Shown here: positions 8,569 through 17,579 of the stretch, piece after piece
How positions within the stretch are numbered: the stretch's first letter is position 1
Layout: each line of letters begins with the position of its first letter
Assembly (NCBI GenBank): GCA_016744475.1
Contig: JADGEH010000010.1
Coordinates: 1-64,000, forward strand
Direction: 5' to 3'
Origin: Thiotrichales bacterium
GTDB lineage: Bacteria; Pseudomonadota; Gammaproteobacteria; Beggiatoales; Beggiatoaceae
DNA length: 64,000 nucleotides
The notes under the pieces: generated by a model
What the model was told of the DNA's origin: nothing
The model's input: the letters and a program-made list of their open reading frames with translations, nothing else
The model's database searches: none
Program-made: the position numbers and the translations under genes

Positions 8569-8835
8569 GGACAGTACATTAGACTTATCCGGTTCCATCG
8601 GACAGCCTCCTAGTATAACGGGTTTACCAATAGCACCTGAAACGATACGCTATTGGCAAAACCGAGGTCTTAACAAAGACCTCGAAAAGTGCGACACTGA
8701 TTTTCTTTGGTGAGGTCATTATCACTTAAAAGGCCAATAGTGATTCTATGTGTCAATGATAAACCTGACATCAACTTCATTCCGTGTTTTCATTCTTCCT
8801 TCCCTTTCATCACACAAGTGCTCCTTTAAAAGATT

Positions 8836-10464
8836 ATGGAACTCCTCGACTTCTTTCGTAAAGAATCAAAAATCCCTATTAGCCGCTTAGTCTGGGTATC
8901 TGCGGTAGCAGGGATTTCAAATAGCCTATTGTTAGGCGTGATTAATATGGCGGCTGAAAATGTCGCCAATCAAGTGATTGAAATGCACTTGTTCTTAATC
9001 TATCTCGTCGCCTTTGTCATGTACGCCTATTCCCAGCGTTACGTCATGTTGAATATGACCTTGAATATTGAACGCATGGTGCGGGATATGCGCATTCGCA
9101 TTGCCAATAAAATTCAAAAAGTAGAACTCCGTTATTTAGAAAATACAGGGCGCGAAGCACTCTACTCTACATTGCAACAACAAACCAACTTTATCGCCCA
9201 AATGGCCTTACAACTCAGTATCACGATTGGCGCTTTTTTCCTCCTCATCGTGACCATGATTTATCTAGGCATTATTTCCGTGTCTAGCTTGCTCATGGTG
9301 ATTGTAGGTTTAGCGATACTCCTACCTTTTCATATACGCAATAATTACCGGGCACATAAAAAGCTAAATCAATCCATTAAACAACAAAACCACTTGTTCA
9401 CTGGTATTAATCATTTGTTGGAAGGATTTAAAGAAGTTAAATTCAGCCATGTGAAAGCCAAAGCGATTGAAGAAGACTTGGATAGAATGGCCACAGAATC
9501 TTTGAATTCTCGTTTGGATGCGGCTGAATTAGAAATCACTGTCTTTACCTTTATTCGTTTAGCTTTCTTCGTATTATTAGCGCTGTTAGCTTTTGTTTTA
9601 CCTGCCTTTACTCCAGCTTATGCGGATCAGATTTATAAAATCGTAGCCACCATGTTATTCATCATGGCTCCGTTAAATATGATGGTGGCTTCCGTGCCCA
9701 TCATTAATCGTGCTAACACTTCTGTGACTTTATTATATGACTTGGAGCAAGAGTTAGATTTAGCACGAGAAACCTATTCCACAGAAAAACCACCTTCGTT
9801 TGCTCCCTTTAAACAGATTAACTTAAACGATGTTGAGTTTGAATATCGTTCTGTAGAAGATGAAGTCTTGTTTTCTATTGGCAAGCTCAATCTTGAGATC
9901 AATCAAGGAGAGATTTTGTTTATTGTGGGGGGGAATGGGAGTGGTAAATCGACCTTGTTAAAAGTTCTATCCGGTTTATACCAGCCCACATCAGGCCAAT
10001 TGTTTGTCGATGATAATCTCATTTCCAAGCAAACCGTGCAATCATACCGAGAGTTATTTGCCACAGTGATGACCGATTTTCACTTGTTTGATCGTTTATA
10101 TGGCATAGGTGATGTCGATGAAGAACAAATCCAAGCACTGCTAAAAGAAATGGAATTGCAACATAAAACCCAATTTGTTGATGGGCGATTCACCAATATT
10201 TCTTTATCTTCTGGGCAAAGAAAGCGCTTAGCTTTTATTGTGGCCTATTTAGAACATAAACAAATTTATATGTTTGATGAATTTGCCGCCGATCAAGACC
10301 CACATTTCCGCCAGTATTTTTATGAAGTCGTCTTGCAACGTTTAAAGAAAGAAGGCAAATCAGTGATTGCCGTCACCCATGATGATAAGTATTTCAACTG
10401 GGCAGATCGCGTAGTGAAAATGGATTATGGACAATTAGTGCCTTATGAAGACCATTTGCATTAA
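8836..10464 (+). CDS. Cyclic-peptide-type export ABC transporter (PvdE/SyrD family)
   Basis: This is a half transporter of 542 residues: six transmembrane segments in the first 310 residues, then a nucleotide-binding domain. Walker A is GGNGSGKST, and the signature region is SLSSGQRKRLAF. Walker B reads IYMFDEFAADQDPHFR, the wording typical of the PvdE/SyrD branch that moves non-ribosomal or cyclic peptides across the inner membrane. A late His (AVTHDDKYF) is the switch histidine. No peptide synthetase, precursor peptide or outer membrane partner is near. About 220 bp between the repeat block and the start probably hold its promoter; none is assigned. Confidence 0.9.
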   Translation: MELLDFFRKESKIPISRLVWVSAVAGISNSLLLGVINMAAENVANQVIEMHLFLIYLVAFVMYAYSQRYVMLNMTLNIERMVRDMRIRIANKIQKVELRYLENTGREALYSTLQQQTNFIAQMALQLSITIGAFFLLIVTMIYLGIISVSSLLMVIVGLAILLPFHIRNNYRAHKKLNQSIKQQNHLFTGINHLLEGFKEVKFSHVKAKAIEEDLDRMATESLNSRLDAAELEITVFTFIRLAFFVLLALLAFVLPAFTPAYADQIYKIVATMLFIMAPLNMMVASVPIINRANTSVTLLYDLEQELDLARETYSTEKPPSFAPFKQINLNDVEFEYRSVEDEVLFSIGKLNLEINQGEILFIVGGNGSGKSTLLKVLSGLYQPTSGQLFVDDNLISKQTVQSYRELFATVMTDFHLFDRLYGIGDVDEEQIQALLKEMELQHKTQFVDGRFTNISLSSGQRKRLAFIVAYLEHKQIYMFDEFAADQDPHFRQYFYEVVLQRLKKEGKSVIAVTHDDKYFNWADRVVKMDYGQLVPYEDHLH

Positions 10465-10871
10465 CCAAAGAAATTGTCAAAGTATCCGGTTCCCACTGTC
10501 TCCGTGGGAATCAGAAAAGAGTGTGGGTTGAATTTCCACAACACAACACAACAAGGCAAGACAACGACACTGTATTACATCGTTTGATATTTGCTTTGAG
10601 GGATGTGTGTTGTTTGTGGAGGGGGGCTTCGCAAAAAGACGCTCAACCCAACCTACAGCTTACAGCCCAACTGACTGCGTTTAAAAATATAAATTAAGAG
10701 CCTATACTGACGTTGAGTCGTTATACGGTTTATGTAATGGCTCATGACTTTAATCCTCATGTTTCTACAGCACGATTACTTTCTTTGTGCCATTGAACTA
10801 CCTTAACAGGGCTGGAAATATTACCTAAAGAATGAGATATAACAAAGCCCTAATCTTGGTTGGCATGAGCC
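10465..10871. other. Intergenic region without a recognised gene
   Basis: The region shows short palindromes, for example GGTTCCCACTGTCTCCGTGGG near 10489-10509. There is also a solitary family 1 left end (AGAGCCTATAC near 10698-10708) without a partner. Nothing else is supported. Confidence 0.4.
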
Positions 10872-10931
10872 AAAAAAAATGCCGCAAAGAAGGCTTTGCG
10901 GCAGGAAAAGTGACCCGAAAAATCGGGTCAC
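10872..10931 (-). terminator. Two hairpins downstream of the small membrane protein gene
   Basis: GCCGCAAAG/CTTTGCGGC (10881-10902) is preceded on the plus strand by eight A residues, so on the minus strand the stem is followed by a U run, as in an intrinsic terminator. A second stem, GTGACCCG/CGGGTCAC (10910-10931), lies before it in the direction of transcription. Both serve the minus-strand gene ending at 10957. Confidence 0.75.
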
Positions 10932-10956
10932 GTACAGAAGCTCGGTGAGGAGATGA

Positions 10957-11241
10957 TTAATATATTTGAGCGAGATCAGAGCATTTATGAAAAGCTGTGT
11001 TTTTCGACTTTTTTACGGTCTCACTGCGTCCCTCCTTGTCCGCAGTGTGAGCGTGATAAACAAAGAACAGTGCCATACTCACCGCAACAAATTTGACCAG
11101 TAATACGCCATAAAATTCGTACCGCATCGCCATTGAAAGGCTATCTTGTAATTCAAAATTCCACGTTGCCATCCCCACTAACAACAAAGTCAGTATCCAG
11201 ATTAAAACTAAAGCGGTTTTCACTAAAATTTGCAGGTTCAT
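10957..11241 (-). CDS. Small two-helix membrane protein, unknown function
   Basis: Not recognised. It has 94 residues, with hydrophobic segments at about 8-26 and 43-62, then a hydrophilic tail of about 30 residues. A well-formed hairpin terminator follows, which supports it being a real transcription unit of its own. The start is the first ATG with an uninterrupted first helix. Confidence 0.6.
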   Translation of the reverse strand: MNLQILVKTALVLIWILTLLLVGMATWNFELQDSLSMAMRYEFYGVLLVKFVAVSMALFFVYHAHTADKEGRSETVKKSKNTAFHKCSDLAQIY

Positions 11242-11587
11242 GGTTCAATCCTTGGTTGATGTCAATGTTCTTTGCGTTTTTCTAAAGCATATTTAATACC
11301 ACTTTTTAAACGCTATAAAAATCAATCTCTAATAATAATGTTCTGATTTTTACAGGCGTTTTTTTAAGACGAAATTGCGAATTGCAAAGCAAAGCGAAAG
11401 GCTCATATCCACATCTTTATTTGTCACAAAACGTCAACAATGCCCCTTGCAAGCAGTCTAATATTAGAATTACAGCGTATGGTTTTTGTGGGGGAAATCT
11501 GCGGGGCTTCCATGCTAAAGTAGAGCCTATCAACAACATATTTGTGAAGCAGGTGCTCATTGAGCTTGTACCTGTGTCACATTATTA

Positions 11588-11658
11588 GACTTGTCCAGGT
11601 TTAAGACACCGACTACAAAACAGTGGGTATTGGCGCTTTTCCCCAGCCAGGACAAGTC
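11588..11658. repeat. Family 3 short derivative (71 bp)
   Basis: It begins GACTTGTCCAGG and ends GGACAAGTC, flanked by TA on both sides. It lacks most of the interior seen in the full copies at 26241-26396 and 63225-63381. Confidence 0.75.
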
Positions 11659-11674
11659 TATTGACTAACGTTAC

Positions 11675-11732
11675 GCAAAGGCTTCTTTTTGATGCTTAAA
11701 TTACAGACTTAAGCGTCAAAAAAAGCCTTTGC
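11675..11732. repeat. Long imperfect hairpin upstream of argB
   Basis: GCAAAGGCTT at 11675 is the complement of AAGCCTTTGC ending at 11732. The arms continue inward through TTTTTGA/TCAAAAA and GCTTAA/TTAAGC around a short loop. It lies about 97 bp before the argB start and could be a terminator-like or leader structure, or a solitary palindromic repeat. Confidence 0.5.
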
Positions 11733-11753
11733 TTCATACCTGAGTTTACATAG

Positions 11754-12722
<969 letters not shown>

Positions 12723-12796
12723 CGTCTAGCCACACCGCCTTAAAATCCTTTGCTACACGCCATAAACAGCTCTACTAACATCACAGGGTCAACAGC

Positions 12797-15610
12797 ATGA
12801 GTAAACAAAAACTCTTGCAATTATTTGCACTGGAATCGCAGGAAACTTTGCAGCAAATGGAAGATGCTTTGCTGCAATTGGAAAATACGCCTGCGGATAA
12901 AGAAACCATTAATGTGGTGTTTCGTGCTGTGCATACGGCAAAGGGTTCAGCCGGTGTGGTGGGTTTGGAAGTGGTGTCAGCCTTTGCGCATAACATTGAA
13001 AATGTGCTGGATAAAGCTCGCAGCGGCAAATTAAAAATCACTCCAGAAATGATTCGTTTATTGCTCAATTGTCGGGATCATTTGGGACATTTGATCAGTG
13101 CCTATACGGAAAGCGATAGCGAATTTGATAAGCAAGCTTTAGATCAGCATAGTGAAGAATTGGTGACGCAACTTCAAGCTATCCAAAAAACCACCGCCCC
13201 TCCTGCGGCGACTGCGGCAGAAGCTCCAAAGGCCGTAGCTGATGCGCAATCCCCTGCAACGCCTGCACCCGCCGCGCCTGCGCTGCAAAAACCCAGCAAA
13301 TTACAAAATATCTTTTTGATGGAATCCCGCGATATTTTGGGGCGCATCAATAATGAATTAAATGTGCTGGAAAATCGCCCTCAATCTACGGATGCCTTGA
13401 ACAATTTGTTCATGTCTATTCATACGATCAAAGGCTCTTCGGGCTTAGTCAAAGCTGATCATGTGGCGAAATTTTCACAGGCGTGTGAAGGTTTTTTGCA
13501 ACAGTTTCGCAATGGTACACATGCCACAGATGCGCGTTTTCATGAGCTCATGACACAGTGTTCGCAATATATGGAGCAACTGCTGGATGAACTCAGTAGC
13601 GGGCAAGTCCAGGCTACTTTGCATACGGATATTGAACAATTCGTCTCGCATTTAAAAGCTTACCCCCAGGTGTCTGCCGCCGTCACACCTGCGCCCACAC
13701 CCGTACCATCAGCCCCGCCTCAAGTTTCAGCACCTCCCCCGGTTTCTCCACCGCCACCTACGCCTGTGCCTGTCGAGGCGGATACCGCCGAAGTGGTGCG
13801 TTTGGACAATGCGGTGGAAGGCGATCAGCAGTGGCATATTTCTTTACGTTTCCATGCTGGTGCTATGTGTAATGGAATAGAACCTATGGCGACGCTGCAA
13901 CACTTAAAAACCATCGGTCACATTGTTCATTTGAATACTTTATTTGATGCCATGCCTGTGGCTTCACAAATGAATCCAGAACATTGCTACCTCGGTTTTG
14001 AAATTGAATTTCAATCATCAGCGACTAAAGCCGAGATTGAAAGCGTATTTGAATTGGTACATAACGATTGTGACGTGCGTATTTTACCGCCGCATAGCCA
14101 AGCGTCTGCATACATTGCTTTGATTCAAGAATTACCAGAAGACACAGAGAAACTGGGAGACATGCTGATTGAAAGCGGCACTTTAACCCGGCGTGAATTA
14201 GACACTGGATTGAATCTACAACAAGCTCCTGCTGCTGAAGGGGATGAGCAATCTCTGGCTGTCCCAGAACAAGCGTCGCGTAAAATTGGAGAAATCCTGG
14301 TTAATGAAGGCATGGTGCAGCAAGATGTAGTTAATGCTGCATTGAATAAGCAACAACAAATCCGTGATAGTAAATCACGAGTACAAAAGAATATTCAAGT
14401 CAATGCTGAAAAACTCGATCAATTAATTAATCTGGTTGGCGAATTGGTGATTACCAATGCAGGGATGAATTTATTGCTACAAGGCATGACCGATGCGGAT
14501 GGTTTGCGCGAAAATGCGTCGTTAATGTCGCGTTTAGTAGAGGACATTCGTAATAGCACTTTAAGTATGCGCATGGTGCAGATTAGTTCTACATTTAGCC
14601 GTTTCCGTCGCTTAGTACATGATCTCAGTCAAGATTTAGATAAAAAAATTGAACTCAGCATCAGTGGTGCAGAGACCGAATTAGACAAAAGCATGGTGGA
14701 AAAAATCACCGATCCTCTGACACATTTGGTACGCAACGCCATTGATCATGGGATTGAATCGGCTCAAGAACGTTTAGCATCTGATAAATCAGACATGGGT
14801 AGCGTGTATCTACATGCTTATCATGATTCTGGCAGCATCGTGATTGAAGTGGGTGATGATGGTAAAGGATTGGATTTACAAAAAATTCTGGATAAAGCAG
14901 TGAATCAAGGTTTGGTCTCTGCTGAGCAAAACCTAACCGAAGAAGAAGTGTTGCGGCTGATTTTTGAACCCGGCATTTCCACCGCTGAGCGCGTCACCCA
15001 ACTGTCTGGACGTGGGGTGGGGCTGGATGTGGTCAAGCGTGATATTAATGCTCTAAATGGCACAGTTGATGTCATTAGCGAACAAGGACAAGGCACCACC
15101 TTTCAGATTTATTTGCCACTGACTTTAGCCATTATCGATGGATTTTTGCTCAGTGTAGGGCATTCTTCGTTTGTGATTCCCTTGGATCGTGTGGTCGAGT
15201 GCGTGGCCTACAAAGCGGCAGAACAAAACATCGAACAAGGTTATTTAAGTTTACGTGGCAAAGTTTTACCTCTACTGCATATTCACAGTTTATTTGGCAT
15301 TGATTTAGATGAATCCCGCAGCGCACAGTCAGAAGATAAACATCGGGCTAATATCGTGGTGGTGCATTATGGCAATCAGGAAGCGGGTTTAGTCGTCGAT
15401 GCTTTACTCGGTGAATTACAAGCCGTGATTAAACCCTTGGGACGCATGTTTGAAAATTTACCCGGTGTGAGTGGAGCGACGATTTTAGGCAATGGTGAAG
15501 TGGCTTTGATTTTGGATGTACCCGCATTAGTCCAGCGTTATGCTCATAAAGAACGCCATAGCAGTCGCTCAAACACCGTGCAAAATACAGCCTTGCAGCC
15601 CACGCATTAA
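12797..15610 (+). CDS. CheA-like hybrid histidine kinase with two Hpt domains
   Basis: The 937-residue protein is a chemotaxis-type kinase. The first Hpt domain (about 1-110) has its phosphate-accepting His at 46 (HTAKGSAG), the second (about 168-275) at 209 (HTIKGSSG). A Pro-rich linker follows, then a region of unclear type (about 340-450), the dimerisation helices (LINLVGELVITNAGM), the ATPase domain (VRNAIDHGIES, DDGKGLD, GRGVGLDVVKRDI) and a C-terminal CheW-like domain. No CheY, CheW, CheR, CheB or receptor gene is adjacent, so its partners lie elsewhere. It may serve motility, as in type IV pili or gliding systems. Confidence 0.9.
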   Translation: MSKQKLLQLFALESQETLQQMEDALLQLENTPADKETINVVFRAVHTAKGSAGVVGLEVVSAFAHNIENVLDKARSGKLKITPEMIRLLLNCRDHLGHLISAYTESDSEFDKQALDQHSEELVTQLQAIQKTTAPPAATAAEAPKAVADAQSPATPAPAAPALQKPSKLQNIFLMESRDILGRINNELNVLENRPQSTDALNNLFMSIHTIKGSSGLVKADHVAKFSQACEGFLQQFRNGTHATDARFHELMTQCSQYMEQLLDELSSGQVQATLHTDIEQFVSHLKAYPQVSAAVTPAPTPVPSAPPQVSAPPPVSPPPPTPVPVEADTAEVVRLDNAVEGDQQWHISLRFHAGAMCNGIEPMATLQHLKTIGHIVHLNTLFDAMPVASQMNPEHCYLGFEIEFQSSATKAEIESVFELVHNDCDVRILPPHSQASAYIALIQELPEDTEKLGDMLIESGTLTRRELDTGLNLQQAPAAEGDEQSLAVPEQASRKIGEILVNEGMVQQDVVNAALNKQQQIRDSKSRVQKNIQVNAEKLDQLINLVGELVITNAGMNLLLQGMTDADGLRENASLMSRLVEDIRNSTLSMRMVQISSTFSRFRRLVHDLSQDLDKKIELSISGAETELDKSMVEKITDPLTHLVRNAIDHGIESAQERLASDKSDMGSVYLHAYHDSGSIVIEVGDDGKGLDLQKILDKAVNQGLVSAEQNLTEEEVLRLIFEPGISTAERVTQLSGRGVGLDVVKRDINALNGTVDVISEQGQGTTFQIYLPLTLAIIDGFLLSVGHSSFVIPLDRVVECVAYKAAEQNIEQGYLSLRGKVLPLLHIHSLFGIDLDESRSAQSEDKHRANIVVVHYGNQEAGLVVDALLGELQAVIKPLGRMFENLPGVSGATILGNGEVALILDVPALVQRYAHKERHSSRSNTVQNTALQPTH

Positions 15611-15703
15611 GACTCTATATAACGTATGGTTTCAAGCTTTTTGCAAAACCCAGGTCTTTCAGGCACTATCAAAAAATCAATGCACCACATAGCGGCGGGT
15701 TTA

Positions 15704-15790
15704 GAGCCTATACGAAGATGGGGAATCAAAGCGAAAATTCGCCATTTTGAGGCAGGTTTGCAGCCGATTATCCTGTTTTCGTATAGGCTC
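15704..15790 (+). repeat. Family 1 MITE-like element, copy C (87-bp deletion derivative)
   Basis: Both inverted ends and a TTA duplication are intact. The interior is lost between two GGTTT direct repeats of the full element. It lies between the cheA-like gene and hda; the rest of 15611-15884 has no recognisable gene. Confidence 0.9.
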
Positions 15791-15884
15791 TTAACCTGCC
15801 ACAGAATCAAGCTCTGCCTGACACCAGACATTTACCGAGGTGTTATTAAGATGAATAACACCGAAACCCCGATGTAAAATATTT

Positions 15885-16601
15885 ATGCCTGCACAACTCC
15901 CTCTCTTATTTAATTGGCAAGTGCCCACTTATTCATTTAGCAATTTTTATGAAACAGAACAGAATCAATGCGCTTACCAATCACTATTACAATTATTACA
16001 AGGCGATGGCGGGCAGTGCTTATATTTGTGGGGTGAGGTGGATACCGGAAAAAGCCATCTTTTACAGGCCGCTTGCAAATTCGTCGCGCAAAATAACGCC
16101 ACTCCGGTGTACCTCCCTTTTGTAGAATTATTGGAATATTCCCCCGAAGTGCTGGAAGGGGTAAATGAACGCGACTTAGTCTGTATTGATGATATTCACT
16201 TAATTGCGGGATTAGAGTTGTGGGAAAGAGCTGTATTTACACTTTTCAATCAATTACGTGAAGTTCAGGTGCCTCTCGTGATCAGCAGTCTGGTAAGTCC
16301 CAAAGCTTTAGGATTGAAATTACCTGATCTTGCTTCACGCTTGGCCTGGGAGGGGGTTTTTATGTTAGATACCCTGCCCGATGAGAGCAAATTGCGCGTA
16401 TTACAACGCTATTCAGCCGATTTAGGCATGGAATTACCAGAATCCGTGGGTGAATATTTACTCAAGCATTGTTCCGAGAATTTAAAAGCCTTAATGTCTT
16501 GGTTAGAAAAGCTGGATTATGCTTCTCTTGCCAATAAACGGCGTTTAACGGTGCCTTTTGTACGCGAAGTGCTCAATGCTCGCGCGTCATCGCCGACTTA
16601 A
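15885..16601 (+). CDS. hda: DnaA regulatory inactivator Hda
   Basis: Hda binds the DNA-loaded sliding clamp and stimulates ATP hydrolysis by DnaA, which prevents re-initiation. The 238-residue protein has a clamp-binding peptide at the extreme N terminus (QLPLLF, residues 4-9). Its AAA+ domain is close to DnaA: WGEVDTGKSHLLQAA as Walker A and LVCIDDIHLIAG as Walker B, with SRLAWEGVF as sensor region. It lacks the DnaA DNA-binding domain, as expected. The start is fixed by the clamp motif. rimI follows after 23 bp. Confidence 0.95.
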   Translation: MPAQLPLLFNWQVPTYSFSNFYETEQNQCAYQSLLQLLQGDGGQCLYLWGEVDTGKSHLLQAACKFVAQNNATPVYLPFVELLEYSPEVLEGVNERDLVCIDDIHLIAGLELWERAVFTLFNQLREVQVPLVISSLVSPKALGLKLPDLASRLAWEGVFMLDTLPDESKLRVLQRYSADLGMELPESVGEYLLKHCSENLKALMSWLEKLDYASLANKRRLTVPFVREVLNARASSPT

Positions 16602-16624
16602 ATGTTCTTGCTGATAAACCCACT

Positions 16625-17089
16625 ATGAGCGCTGTTTTAAACACCCCATTCAATTGTTTTATACCCATGTGTGAAGCTGATTTAGATGCTGTTTTACACA
16701 TTGAATACCAAGCCTACCCGCATCCCTGGACACCTAGCATTTTCCGCGATTGTCTTACATCAGGCTACGCCTGTTGGCTGCTAAAACAAGATGAAGACAT
16801 TCTAGGATATGGTGTGATGAGCGTAGCCGTCGGTGAAGCGCATATTCTTAACCTATGTATTCATCCACAATATCAAGGGCAAGGCTTAGGGCTTGCGCTC
16901 ATGGAGCATCTGCTGCGTTTAGCGCGTCGCCATCATGCCAATACAATGTTTCTGGAAGTGCGTCCTTCTAATGTGGCGGCTTGTGCTTTATATGAACGTT
17001 TGGGTTTTAATGAAGTGGGTTTGCGGCGCAACTATTATCCCGATAATAATGGTCGAGAAGATGCATTGATTTTGGCTTTGGAACTGTAG
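16625..17089 (+). CDS. rimI: Ribosomal protein S18-alanine N-acetyltransferase
   Basis: This is a GNAT acetyltransferase of 154 residues. RimI acetylates the N-terminal alanine of ribosomal protein S18 using acetyl-CoA. The motif for acetyl-CoA binding is visible as IHPQYQGQGLGLALMEHLL (residues 79-97), followed by LEVRPSNVAACALYERLGF, which is characteristic of RimI. YPHPWT near residues 31-36 is the usual substrate loop. It follows hda closely and probably shares its transcript. Confidence 0.93.
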   Translation: MSAVLNTPFNCFIPMCEADLDAVLHIEYQAYPHPWTPSIFRDCLTSGYACWLLKQDEDILGYGVMSVAVGEAHILNLCIHPQYQGQGLGLALMEHLLRLARRHHANTMFLEVRPSNVAACALYERLGFNEVGLRRNYYPDNNGREDALILALEL

Positions 17090-17109
17090 AAACTGTAAGG
17101 AGATATTCA

Positions 17110-17529
17110 ATGAAACTTAAGATATTACTAGGATTGAGTGTACTATTTAGCAGCGTTTCTGCGGAAGTGGCACACATTGATAACCAACAATTGCAACAAT
17201 TACTGGCCAACAAGGTTCCGATTATTGATATTCGTCGTGCAGAAGAATGGCGACAAACAGGTGTGGTTGAAAACAGCCATTTATTGACCTTTTTCGATAA
17301 GAAAGGAGGCTATAATTTACCCAAATGGCTGACTACTTTGGATAGTATTATCCAAAAAGATAAACCCTTTATTCTTATTTGTCGTACAGGTAATCGTACC
17401 CATGTTTTGAGTCAAGCCCTAGATAAACAACTGGGTTATAAACAAGTCTATAATGTCAAAAAAGGTATTACTGATTGGAAACGCAAAGGTTTACCGGTTG
17501 TTTCTATTCCCTATCAAAAACAGCAGTAA
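17110..17529 (+). CDS. Exported single-domain rhodanese-like protein
   Basis: The 139-residue protein has a short signal peptide (MKLKILLGLSVLFSSVSA) and a rhodanese fold. The active-site loop is CRTGNRTH with the sulfur-carrying Cys, after VPIIDIRRAEEWRQTGVV. Rhodaneses transfer sulfane sulfur. A periplasmic location fits a sulfur-oxidising lifestyle, but the substrate is unknown. A TAAGGAG ribosome site precedes the start. It lies 20 bp after rimI and 50 bp before the DUF4139 gene. Confidence 0.88.
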   Translation: MKLKILLGLSVLFSSVSAEVAHIDNQQLQQLLANKVPIIDIRRAEEWRQTGVVENSHLLTFFDKKGGYNLPKWLTTLDSIIQKDKPFILICRTGNRTHVLSQALDKQLGYKQVYNVKKGITDWKRKGLPVVSIPYQKQQ

Positions 17530-17579
17530 ATTATTTTCAATGAAATACGCTACTCACTTCATCAATAGGTAGAACCCAT

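Larger units (their letters stand above)
7925..8612. repeat. Nested repeat block bounded by TAGGAGGCTGTCCGA inverted ends
   Basis: TAGGAGGCTGTCCGA at 7925-7939 is matched by its reverse complement at 8598-8612. Inside lie, in order, a family 1 element (7974-8132), one end of a family 2 element (from 8214) and a palindromic block (8248-8568). Related outer ends occur at 52744 (TAGGAGGCTGTCGGA) and near 37374-37392. No gene lies in 7886-8835. The part after 8612 holds the unannotated leader of the ABC exporter. Confidence 0.6.

Noticed and set aside
11382-11588. Open frame of 68 codons upstream of argB
   Set aside because: No recognisable domain or ribosome site, and it ends at a repeat.
15626-15877. 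Plus-strand open frame of 83 codons between cheA-like gene and hda
   Set aside because: Much of it is family 1 copy C, and the rest has no family resemblance or ribosome site.
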